From assembly GCA_035296085.1 (NCBI GenBank), contig DATHBP010000245.1, positions 1-40,222 on the forward strand: 40,222 nucleotides of DNA, in the 5' to 3' direction. Shown here one piece after another: positions 16,514 to 23,860 of the stretch. The position numbers and the translations under genes are program-made. This DNA comes from DATHBP01 sp035296085 (lineage in GTDB: Bacteria > Actinomycetota > Actinomycetes > Propionibacteriales > Nocardioidaceae). Position 1 is the first letter of the stretch; each line of letters starts with the position of its first letter. The notes below the pieces were generated by a model. That model did not search any database. It saw only the letters and a program-made list of their open reading frames with translations, and was not told the DNA's origin.

Positions 16514-18055
16514 ATGAGCCAGCCCCCGAAGCCGAACGTCTTGATCTTGATGGCGGATCAGATGGTGCCGAGTGCGCTGCCGTTCCACGGCCACCCGGTC
16601 ACCCGAACGCCGGCGATGTCGGGGCTCGCCGAGACCGGTGTCATCTTCGACAACGCCTACACCGCCAGCCCGCTCTGCTCGCCGGGCAGGGCGTCGTTCA
16701 TGACCGGCCTGCTGCCGTCGCGCACGCACACCTACGACAATGCGGCGGAGTTCGCCTCCGAGATTCCGACTTTCGCGCACTATCTGCGCGGTGCGGGCTA
16801 CCGCACGGTGCTGTCGGGCAAGATGCATTTCTGCGGGCCGGACCAGCTGCATGGCTTCGAGGAGCGGTTGACGACCGACATCTACCCCGCAGATTACGGC
16901 TGGACGCCGGACTGGGACCGCCCCCACGACCGCCCGCACTGGTACCACGACATGTCGTCGGTCATCGATGCCGGACCGTGCCTGCGGTCCAACCAGCTCG
17001 ACTTCGACGACGAGGTGGCGTTCGCGGCTGAGCGCGAGCTGTTCAGCCACGTCCGCGCCAACGACCCCCGGCCGTTCTGCTTCGTCGTCTCGTTCAGCCA
17101 CCCGCACGACCCGTTCGCGATCCCCCAGCAGTGGTGGGACATGTACCGCGACGAGGACGTGCCCATGCCCGCGTACGGCTATGACGAGGCCCACGCACAT
17201 CCCCATGAGCAGCGGTTGCGGCACGTCTGCGCCATGAACGGCGTCGAGATCACGCCCGAGCAGATCCGCGCCGCCCGGCGCGCCTACTACGGAGCCATCT
17301 CCTACGTCGACGACCACATCGCCAGGCTGCTCGACCTGTTGCGCGCGACCGGTCGCTTGGACGACACCGTGGTGGTCCTGACGAGTGACCACGGCGAGAT
17401 GCTGGGTGAGCGGGGCCTTTGGTACAAGATGAGCTTCTACGAGGGCTCGGCCCGGGTCCCGCTGGTCATCTCCGCTCCCCGTTGGTTCGCGCCACGCCGG
17501 GTGTCGACCCCGGTCACCACCATGGACCTCCTGCCCACCCTCGTGGGGCTCGCCCAGGACGGTGATCTCACCGGGGTCGTAGGGCCACTCGACGGCCACA
17601 CTCTGCTGCCCCTGCTGGCTGGTGAGCCCGCCGACCGTGACACGGTCACCGCGGAATACCTGGCCGAAGGTGCGATCGCCCCGATCGTCATGATCCGGCG
17701 CGGGAATGCCAAGCTCATCCACTCACCCGCCGACCCCGACCAGCTGTTCGACGTCTCACTCGACCCGCTCGAGCGCACCAACCTGGTCGAGAACGCCGCA
17801 TCTCGCGACGTGCTCACCGACCTCCTGGCCGAGGTCAAAAAGCGGTGGGACCTGCCACGACTCGACCGGGAGGTGCGGGAAAGCCAGCAGCGTCGGATCG
17901 CGGTGACAAACGCGCTCGGCACCGGGGTGCAGGCGCCGTGGGACTTCGTCCCACGCTACGAGGCGTCGCGCCGCTACATCCGCAACCACATGGACCTCAA
18001 CGCCTTGGAGAACATGGCGCGCTACCCACCGGTCGATCGGTCGGCGCAGGTGTGA
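16514..18055 (+). CDS. betC: choline-sulfatase
   Basis: A 513-residue type-I sulfatase that hydrolyses choline-O-sulfate to choline and sulfate in the cytoplasm. LCSPGRASFMTG contains Cys55, the residue converted to formylglycine (C-x-P-x-R). The stretch SGKMHFCGPDQLHGFEERL followed by TTDIYPADYGWTPDW is the hallmark of choline-sulfatases. TSDHGEMLGERGLWYKM supplies the metal-binding DH pair and catalytic lysine region, and the family C-terminal domain (RYIRNHMDLN) is present. No signal peptide is seen, so substrate must be imported, plausibly by the ABC transporter encoded just upstream (13-nt gap, with GAGAGG before the ATG). No formylglycine-generating enzyme gene is in the window. Confidence 0.93.
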   Translation: MSQPPKPNVLILMADQMVPSALPFHGHPVTRTPAMSGLAETGVIFDNAYTASPLCSPGRASFMTGLLPSRTHTYDNAAEFASEIPTFAHYLRGAGYRTVLSGKMHFCGPDQLHGFEERLTTDIYPADYGWTPDWDRPHDRPHWYHDMSSVIDAGPCLRSNQLDFDDEVAFAAERELFSHVRANDPRPFCFVVSFSHPHDPFAIPQQWWDMYRDEDVPMPAYGYDEAHAHPHEQRLRHVCAMNGVEITPEQIRAARRAYYGAISYVDDHIARLLDLLRATGRLDDTVVVLTSDHGEMLGERGLWYKMSFYEGSARVPLVISAPRWFAPRRVSTPVTTMDLLPTLVGLAQDGDLTGVVGPLDGHTLLPLLAGEPADRDTVTAEYLAEGAIAPIVMIRRGNAKLIHSPADPDQLFDVSLDPLERTNLVENAASRDVLTDLLAEVKKRWDLPRLDREVRESQQRRIAVTNALGTGVQAPWDFVPRYEASRRYIRNHMDLNALENMARYPPVDRSAQV

Positions 18056-18221
18056 CCCGCTAGTCCGGGTCGCTCGCCCGTCGACGTGCATCAAGATGGC
18101 GAACTCATCTCCGCCGCGATGGTACATGCAAGAACACTTTCCGTAACGACGATGTGCGGCTCAGCAGCTCACCGGAGAGTCGGTGCTTGCCAGGTCGGGC
18201 GCGTGTGCGGTCGAGTAGCGC

Positions 18222-19952
18222 ATGCCCAGCCAGCTCGCCCGTTGGGCGCCGAGCCTGCACCGGATCGTGCACTACGACCGTCGATGGCTGCGCGGCGACG
18301 TGCTCGGCGGAGTGACCGTCGCCGCGTATCTGGTGCCGCAGGTCATGGCCTATGCCGAGGTAGCCGGACTTCCACCGGTAGCTGGCTTATGGGCCGTCGT
18401 CGGCGCGGCCCTCGTCTACGCCGTCGTGGGCGCCTCCCGCCAGCTCTCGGTCGGTCCCGAGTCCACGACAGCGCTCATGACAGCCGCAGCGGTTGGTCCG
18501 CTGGCGGCAGGCGACCCGAGCCGGTACGCGACGCTGGCCGCGACGCTGGCCCTGCTCGTGGGGGTGTTGTGCCTCGTCGGCCGGCTGCTGCGCTTCGGCG
18601 CTCTCGCCGACCTGCTGTCCAAGCCCGTGCTGCTCGGCTACATGGCCGGTGTTGCCATCCTCATGGTGGTCAGCCAGCTGGACAACCTTACCGGCGTACC
18701 CATGGATGGCGACTCCACCGGCGCCGAACTCGCCTCGTTCGTCCAGAACCTTGGCGAGATGCATCTGCCCACCGTCGCGTTGTCCCTGACCGTCCTAGTA
18801 CTGCTCCTTGTCGGCGCGCACCGGTTCCCGCACGCCCCGATCCCGCTGTTAGGGATGCTGTTCGCCGCAGCTGTCTCCACCGTCCTTGACCTACCGGCTC
18901 GCGGGGTGGAAGCCGTGGGCTCGCTGCCTGCGGGGTTGCCGGCACCGAGCCTTCCTGTCGTCGGGATGGACGACCTGGCGGCTCTGATGTTGCCTGCTCT
19001 CGGCGTCGCCATCGTCGGTTACTCCGACAACGTGCTCACGGCGAGGGCGTTCGCCGCCCGCAACGGATATCCCACCGACGCGAACCAGGAGCTCGTCGGA
19101 CTCGGTGGCGCCAACGTGGCTGCGGGGCTTATCCAGGGTTTCCCGGTGAGCAGCAGCGGCAGCCGTACCGTCATCGGCGACGCCCTCGGCTCGCGCAGTC
19201 AGGTGTTCTCCTTGGTGGCGGTCGCGGCGGTGGTGCTCACCCTGTTGGTGTTGCGTCCGGTGCTTGCGACGTTCCCCAAGGCGGCGCTCGGTGCCATCGT
19301 CGTCTACGCCGCCCTTCGACTGATCCAGATCGGCGACCTGCGGCGGCTGGGCAGGTTCCGGCGCAGCGAGCTCCTGCTGGCGCTCGCGACGACCGTCGGC
19401 GTCCTCTTCGCAGACGTCCTCATCGGCGTGCTGGTGGCCGTCGGCCTCTCGATCGCCGACCTGCTGCGGCGGGTGGCGCGCCCCCATGACGGCATCTTGG
19501 GGTACGTGCCCGGCGTCGCCGGCATGCACGATGTCGACGACTACGCCGAGGCGCAGCAGGTGCCCGGCCTGGTCGTCTACCGCTACGACTCGCCACTGTT
19601 CTTCGCCAACGCCGAGAACTTCCGGCGCCGGGCGATCGCTGCGGTCGAGAGTGCACCGAGCCCGGCGGAATGGTTCGTTCTCAACGCGGAGGCGATCGTC
19701 GAGGTGGATGCGACCGCCCTCGACGCGTTGGTGGAGCTCCACGAGGAACTCACCCGGCGAGGCATCGTCATGGCTTTGGCCCGGGTGAAGCAAGACCTGC
19801 GCGCCGACCTTGTGGCCGCCGGGTTCCTGGAGCGGCTCGAACCCGAACACGTCTTCATGACTCTGCCGACCGCAGTCAGGGCCTACGTGCAGGACCACGT
19901 CGCGCGCCATGGTGAGCCACCAACGGGCTTCGACGGCCCGCCGAAAGTCTGA
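18222..19952 (+). CDS. SulP/SLC26 family anion transporter with STAS domain
   Basis: A 576-residue membrane protein. The family opening RGDVLGGVTVAAYLVPQVMAYAEVAGLPP appears in two parts (residues 25-54), followed by about ten to twelve helices with GASRQLSVGPESTTALM and FPVSSSGSRT, and a cytoplasmic STAS domain from about residue 430 to 560 (VVYRYDSPLFFANAENFRRR; VEVDATALDAL). SulP proteins move sulfate, bicarbonate or other anions. Its place 166 nt after choline-sulfatase suggests handling of the released sulfate, but the gap may hold its own promoter. ATG start has only a weak ribosome-binding site. Confidence 0.9.
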   Translation: MPSQLARWAPSLHRIVHYDRRWLRGDVLGGVTVAAYLVPQVMAYAEVAGLPPVAGLWAVVGAALVYAVVGASRQLSVGPESTTALMTAAAVGPLAAGDPSRYATLAATLALLVGVLCLVGRLLRFGALADLLSKPVLLGYMAGVAILMVVSQLDNLTGVPMDGDSTGAELASFVQNLGEMHLPTVALSLTVLVLLLVGAHRFPHAPIPLLGMLFAAAVSTVLDLPARGVEAVGSLPAGLPAPSLPVVGMDDLAALMLPALGVAIVGYSDNVLTARAFAARNGYPTDANQELVGLGGANVAAGLIQGFPVSSSGSRTVIGDALGSRSQVFSLVAVAAVVLTLLVLRPVLATFPKAALGAIVVYAALRLIQIGDLRRLGRFRRSELLLALATTVGVLFADVLIGVLVAVGLSIADLLRRVARPHDGILGYVPGVAGMHDVDDYAEAQQVPGLVVYRYDSPLFFANAENFRRRAIAAVESAPSPAEWFVLNAEAIVEVDATALDALVELHEELTRRGIVMALARVKQDLRADLVAAGFLERLEPEHVFMTLPTAVRAYVQDHVARHGEPPTGFDGPPKV

Positions 19953-19956
19953 CGTT

Positions 19957-19998
19957 CGACGTCCGCGGGCATGGCGCCTCAGCCGGACGTCGCGGCTT
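19957..19998. terminator. candidate bidirectional terminator between convergent genes
   Basis: CGACGTCCG (19957-19965) and CGGACGTCG (19984-19992) form a perfect 9-bp stem around an 18-nt loop, followed on the plus strand by CGGCTTTT. It sits between the end of the SulP gene and the last codons of the convergent amine-oxidase gene. The T run is short, so strength is uncertain. Confidence 0.4.
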
Positions 19999-21208
19999 TT
20001 CGATGGATCTCGTCGGCGGCGCGAATGCCACTCCGGAGGGCGCCTTCCATCAAGGCGGCCCAGTCGCCGGCGGTGTGCTCACCGGCGAAGTGGACGGGAC
20101 CGATGCTGCGAGCCAGCGCCGCGGCGTCGCCGGGCCGCTGCTGCGTCGAGAACGCTGAGTAGGCCATCGCGGCCCACGGGTCGTCGTTCCAGGTGGTGAG
20201 CACGGCGCCCTGCGGGGTCAGCCGAAGATCCGGTCGCAGCTGCGAGAGGGCGGCGACCCAGGCCGACGGTCCGTCGTCTACTGCCAGCCCGTCGAGCCGC
20301 GGCTTGGCACCGGCGAAGCAATGGACCACTGGCTGTGGGCCGCCATCGGCTCCGTGCGCGGTCCAACACCAGTAGCCCCGGTCGACGTCGAGCACCGCGC
20401 TGGTCGGTGCTGTCGCCGCCAACGGCACGTGCAGCTTCGCGGCCTGTCCTAGGCCGAGACGGCTCAACGCGTCCAGCTTCCACGTCGGCAGGGGCGGGTC
20501 GAACGCGATGGTGTTCGTGAGCGAGGCGGGGACCGTGACCACCACGGCGTCCGCGGAGACATCGGCATCCCCGGTGGCGACGCCGACCTGACCGGTGCCG
20601 GTCACGATCGCCGAGACGACCGCTTCAGTATGCACGCGATGTCCGAGCCGTTTCGCCAGGCCGAGGGCGACCAGGTGGTTGCCACCGGCGACCCGATGGC
20701 TGGGCTTCCACTCGATCTCGGCGCTGGCCTCCAACGCCGCCCGGGCCGACAGCAGCTCCGGTGGGTAGGCGCAGGACAGGCTGATCCGCGCGACGCAGGC
20801 CGCGGTCGCCGCGGCGTCACCGCCGACCTGGTCCGCCAGATCGCGCAGGGATGTCGACGGTGCAGCCGTACGGGCGGCTGCCGCCAGGCGCCGACCGGCG
20901 TGCGCCATGGCGGTGGGAGTTGTCGAGACGGCGCCTCGGGGTTCACGGACGTAGTAGCTCATGCCCGTGTCGACCAGCGACAAGCCGAGCCGGTGAGCGA
21001 CGTCGACAAGCGCGGAGTAGCCGTCGAGGACGAACTCGGCGCCGCGTTCGACCAGGGTGGCGGGGTCTTCGGCGACCAGGCGCTGCGACCACACCCGGCC
21101 GCCGACCCGGTCGCGGGCCTCCATGACGTCCACCTGGTGTCCCAGGTCGAGCAGCCGGTCGGCGCACGCCAGTCCGGCGAAGCCGGCCCCGACCACCACG
21201 ACTCGCAA
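19979..21208 (-). CDS. flavin-dependent amine oxidase family protein
   Basis: A 409-residue FAD oxidoreductase of the amine oxidase/protoporphyrinogen oxidase/phytoene desaturase clan. The N-terminal dinucleotide site VVGAGFAGLACADRL is followed by the RVGGRVWSQ motif, and the C-terminal FAD contact is HFAGEHTAGDWAALMEGAL. The middle substrate domain is not diagnostic: a polyamine or monoamine substrate is possible, carotenoid or sterol precursors less likely. Start is a TTG with GCAGG 6 nt upstream. It lies 29 nt after the desaturase gene on the same strand, so the two may be co-transcribed. No cofactor-related neighbours. Confidence 0.8.
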   Translation of the reverse strand: MRVVVVGAGFAGLACADRLLDLGHQVDVMEARDRVGGRVWSQRLVAEDPATLVERGAEFVLDGYSALVDVAHRLGLSLVDTGMSYYVREPRGAVSTTPTAMAHAGRRLAAAARTAAPSTSLRDLADQVGGDAAATAACVARISLSCAYPPELLSARAALEASAEIEWKPSHRVAGGNHLVALGLAKRLGHRVHTEAVVSAIVTGTGQVGVATGDADVSADAVVVTVPASLTNTIAFDPPLPTWKLDALSRLGLGQAAKLHVPLAATAPTSAVLDVDRGYWCWTAHGADGGPQPVVHCFAGAKPRLDGLAVDDGPSAWVAALSQLRPDLRLTPQGAVLTTWNDDPWAAMAYSAFSTQQRPGDAAALARSIGPVHFAGEHTAGDWAALMEGALRSGIRAADEIHRKAATSG

Positions 21209-21237
21209 CGACGACCTGCTTGCGTCGAGCTACCGGC

Positions 21238-22281
21238 TCAGCGCGCCAGCCGTGGCGTCTCGCGGCCGGCGCCCGCGTCGTCGAGGTGGCGTAGTACCTG
21301 GGCGTAGGAGTCCAGCAGCGTGGTCTCCGCGAACGGAATGTCGCGCTCGGCGCAGAACTGCTTGATCAGGTCGGTGGCCTTGCCGAGGTTGGGCCGCGGC
21401 ATGCTCGGGAAGAGGTGGTGCTCGATCTGGTGGTTGAGCCCGCCGAGCAGGTTGTCCACGAACCAGCCGCCGCGGACGTTTCTCGAAGTCAGCACCTGAC
21501 GGCGCAGGAAGTCGAGCTCCTGGGCTTTGGTCAGCGTCGGCATGCCCTTGTGGTTGGGTGCGAAGCTGCAGCCCAGGTAGATCCCGAAGACGCCTTGGTG
21601 GACGAGTACGAAGACCAGTGCCTGCAGCGGCGACAGCAGGAGCACCAGCCCACCGAGGTAGGCCACCAGGTGCACCGCGAGCAGCACCGACTCCACTGCG
21701 GTGCGGCGGACCTCCCCGTTCACCAATGCGCGAACGCTGGCGACGTGCAGGTTCAGCGCTTCGAGCGTCAGCAGCGGGAAGAAGAACCAGGCTTGGTACT
21801 TCGTGACGGCTCGGGCCAGCCCCGAGCGGGCGCGCGTGTCCTCACCGGTGAAAGCGAGGGCGCCCGGTGAGATGTCGGGGTCCATGCCCTCGTGATTGGG
21901 GTTCTTGTGGTGCCGGTTGTGCTTGGTCACCCACCAGCCGTAGCTGAGGCCGGTCAGCAAGTTGGCGTTGACCAGGCCCACCACGTCGTTGGGCTTGCGC
22001 GTGCGAAAGATCTGGTGGTGTCCGGCGTCGTGGCCGAGGAAGCCCAGCTGCGTGGACACGATGGCAAGGTAGGCGGCGACAGCGACGGACCACCACGAGT
22101 GTCCAAGCACCGCGAGTGCCACCCAGCCGGCGGCGAACAGCGAAACCGTCACGCTCATCCGCCAGGCGTAGAAACCGTGTCGTCGCTCCAGCAGCCCCGC
22201 GCTCTTGATGCGCTTCGACAGAGCAGCGAAGTCGCTGCCGCGCTGTTTGGTAACAGGGTGGCTCGCCACTGAAACGGTCAT
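21238..22281 (-). CDS. fatty-acid (acyl-CoA/acyl-lipid) desaturase, DesA3-like
   Basis: A 347-residue membrane di-iron desaturase. The three histidine boxes are HDAGHH, HNRHHKNPNH and NHQIEHH, with the last of the Q-x-x-H-H type. About four helices lie in two pairs (around residues 40-85 and 185-235). It inserts a double bond into acyl chains using O2 and electrons from a separate reductase; no cytochrome b5 domain is attached. The mycobacterial homologue DesA3 lies near aroA and rsgA, and the same neighbourhood is seen here, about 8 kb away. Divergent from the next gene, with 93 nt between. Confidence 0.87.
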   Translation of the reverse strand: MTVSVASHPVTKQRGSDFAALSKRIKSAGLLERRHGFYAWRMSVTVSLFAAGWVALAVLGHSWWSVAVAAYLAIVSTQLGFLGHDAGHHQIFRTRKPNDVVGLVNANLLTGLSYGWWVTKHNRHHKNPNHEGMDPDISPGALAFTGEDTRARSGLARAVTKYQAWFFFPLLTLEALNLHVASVRALVNGEVRRTAVESVLLAVHLVAYLGGLVLLLSPLQALVFVLVHQGVFGIYLGCSFAPNHKGMPTLTKAQELDFLRRQVLTSRNVRGGWFVDNLLGGLNHQIEHHLFPSMPRPNLGKATDLIKQFCAERDIPFAETTLLDSYAQVLRHLDDAGAGRETPRLAR

Positions 22282-22374
22282 TCAGACCCCTCGGATGTGG
22301 TGCGAGATCCCTCGCTGACACACGGCGGGGTCTGGCCTGCGTAATGTTCGACATCCCATCGTAACGGAGCCGCC

Positions 22375-22785
22375 ATGGACGAGCTGGCTGTGCTCAGCTT
22401 CCCCGACAAGGAGTCATGGGCGAGCTGGCTGACGGACAACCATGCGAGTGCTCCCGGCGTGTGGCTGAAAATCGCGAAGAAGGGCACGGGGATCCCGACG
22501 GTCACCTATGCCGAGGCCGTCGAGCTGGCGCTCTGCTACGGCTGGATCGACGGCCAGCGGCGGGGCTTGGATCAGGACTTCTTCGTCCAGCGCTTCACGC
22601 CGCGCAGACCGAGGAGCAATTGGTCGATGATCAACCGCCGAAAGGCTGAGGAGCTGATCAGGAGCGGCACGATGGCTCCCTCCGGGCTGGCCGAGGTGGA
22701 GCGAGCGCGGGCGGATGGTCGCTGGGACCGCGCCCATAGCAGGCCGTCGGCGCGGTGCGTTTGCCCCGGGGCACCACCTGGGTAA
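22375..22785 (+). pseudogene. truncated YdeI/OmpD-associated family protein
   Basis: The first 120 or so residues are a normal YdeI-like N-terminal domain: ESWASWLTDNHASAPGVWL, AVELALCYGWIDGQRRG and the R-x-x-SNWSMINRRKAEEL block, followed by GLAEVERARADGRWD. Family members run to about 190 residues with a conserved C-terminal helical part. Here the reading frame ends after an unrelated RPSARCVCPGAPPG, and none of the other frames before the next gene restores the missing part. I read this as a gene that lost its 3' third, though a short functional form cannot be excluded. Function of the family is unknown. Confidence 0.6.
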
Positions 22786-22849
22786 CGTCGGCGCCGAACG
22801 TCAGAACCCGTCCGGTTGACCATGTGTTCGCGCTGACCGAGGGAGCCCG

Positions 22850-23839
22850 ATGGACTGGAAAGAAGGACTCACCAACGCCTGGGTGAATATCGCGGCGTTC
22901 ATCCCCAAGTTCGTGCTCTTCCTCATCGTCCTACTGATCGGGTGGCTGGTAGCCAAGGTCGCCGCCAAAGTGGTCAACGGCCTGCTGGAGAAGACCGGAT
23001 TCGACGGGGTCGTCGAGCGCGGCGGCATCGGCGGAGCGCTCGCGCGTAGCAACTACGACGCGAGCGACATCGTCGCCAAGATCGTCTACTACCTGGTGTT
23101 GCTGTTCACCCTGCAGATCGCGTTCGGGATCTGGGGAACCAACCCGGTCAGCGATCTGCTGCACGACCTGATCGCCTGGCTACCGAAGCTGTTGGTGGCA
23201 ATCATCATCATCGTCATCGCCGCGGCGATCGCCAAAGCGGTGAAGGACATCCTCTCCGCCACTCTAGGCGCGCTCTCCTACGGCAACACGCTGGCGACCA
23301 TCGCGTCGGTGTTCATCCTCTTCCTGGGCGTCATCGCGGCCTTGAACCAGGTCGGAGTGGCAACCACGGTCACCACACCCGTGCTGGTCGCGATACTCGC
23401 GGCCGTGGCGGGCGTGATCATCGTCGGAGTGGGCGGCGGCCTCGTCCGGCCGATGCAGCAACGCTGGGAGGGCTGGCTGGGAAGGTTCGAACAAGAGGCG
23501 CCGCAGCTCAAGCAGCACATGGCCCAAGCTCCGCAGCGGGCGCGGGAGCGGGCTGAGCAGTACCGGAGCCAGGCGAAGAGCGCATCGTCGAGCACGTCGG
23601 CGTCGCCCACCGTCGTCACGCCGGCCCACGGCAGCACCGCGGTCGGGGCGGGGCAGCAGCAGGCGTACCCGCAAGAGGGCTACCCGGAGGTCTATCCGCA
23701 AGAGGTCTACCCTCCGCAGGGCTATCCCGAGCCTGACTACCCGCAGCAGGGCTACCCGCAGCAGGGCTACCCGCAGCAGGGAACGGGACCCTACGAGCCG
23801 GGACCGTACGACCAGGATCCCAACGCACCCCGCCCGTAG
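22850..23839 (+). CDS. small-conductance mechanosensitive channel-like TM-helix protein with Pro/Gln/Tyr-rich tail
   Basis: A 329-residue membrane protein with four to five hydrophobic segments (about residues 15-45, 80-100, 110-135, 150-170 and 175-200). It shows the paired conserved-helix pattern (FIPKFVLFLIVLLIGWLVAK and WLPKLLVAIIIIVIAAAIAK) of proteins related to mechanosensitive channels but lacking the MscS beta domain. The last 130 residues are cytoplasmic or exposed and of low complexity: a charged helix, a Ser/Thr stretch, then many YPQ/QGYP units. Such tails are common in actinobacterial membrane proteins and may mediate assembly. ATG has a good GAGGGAGC site. Confidence 0.75.
   Translation: MDWKEGLTNAWVNIAAFIPKFVLFLIVLLIGWLVAKVAAKVVNGLLEKTGFDGVVERGGIGGALARSNYDASDIVAKIVYYLVLLFTLQIAFGIWGTNPVSDLLHDLIAWLPKLLVAIIIIVIAAAIAKAVKDILSATLGALSYGNTLATIASVFILFLGVIAALNQVGVATTVTTPVLVAILAAVAGVIIVGVGGGLVRPMQQRWEGWLGRFEQEAPQLKQHMAQAPQRARERAEQYRSQAKSASSSTSASPTVVTPAHGSTAVGAGQQQAYPQEGYPEVYPQEVYPPQGYPEPDYPQQGYPQQGYPQQGTGPYEPGPYDQDPNAPRP
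23737..23781 (+). repeat. three perfect 15-nt tandem repeats coding YPQQG units
   Basis: The unit CTACCCGCAGCAGGG occurs three times head to tail (23737-23751, 23752-23766, 23767-23781), inside a longer imperfect run of YPQ/YPE units starting near 23665. The unit is a whole number of codons, so copy changes would keep the frame. Confidence 0.9.
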
Positions 23840-23860
23840 ACGGTGTTGGCGGTCACCCCG

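Noticed and set aside
23737..23781. Short direct repeats as a possible CRISPR array
   Set aside because: 15-nt head-to-tail units with no spacers, in frame within a coding tail.
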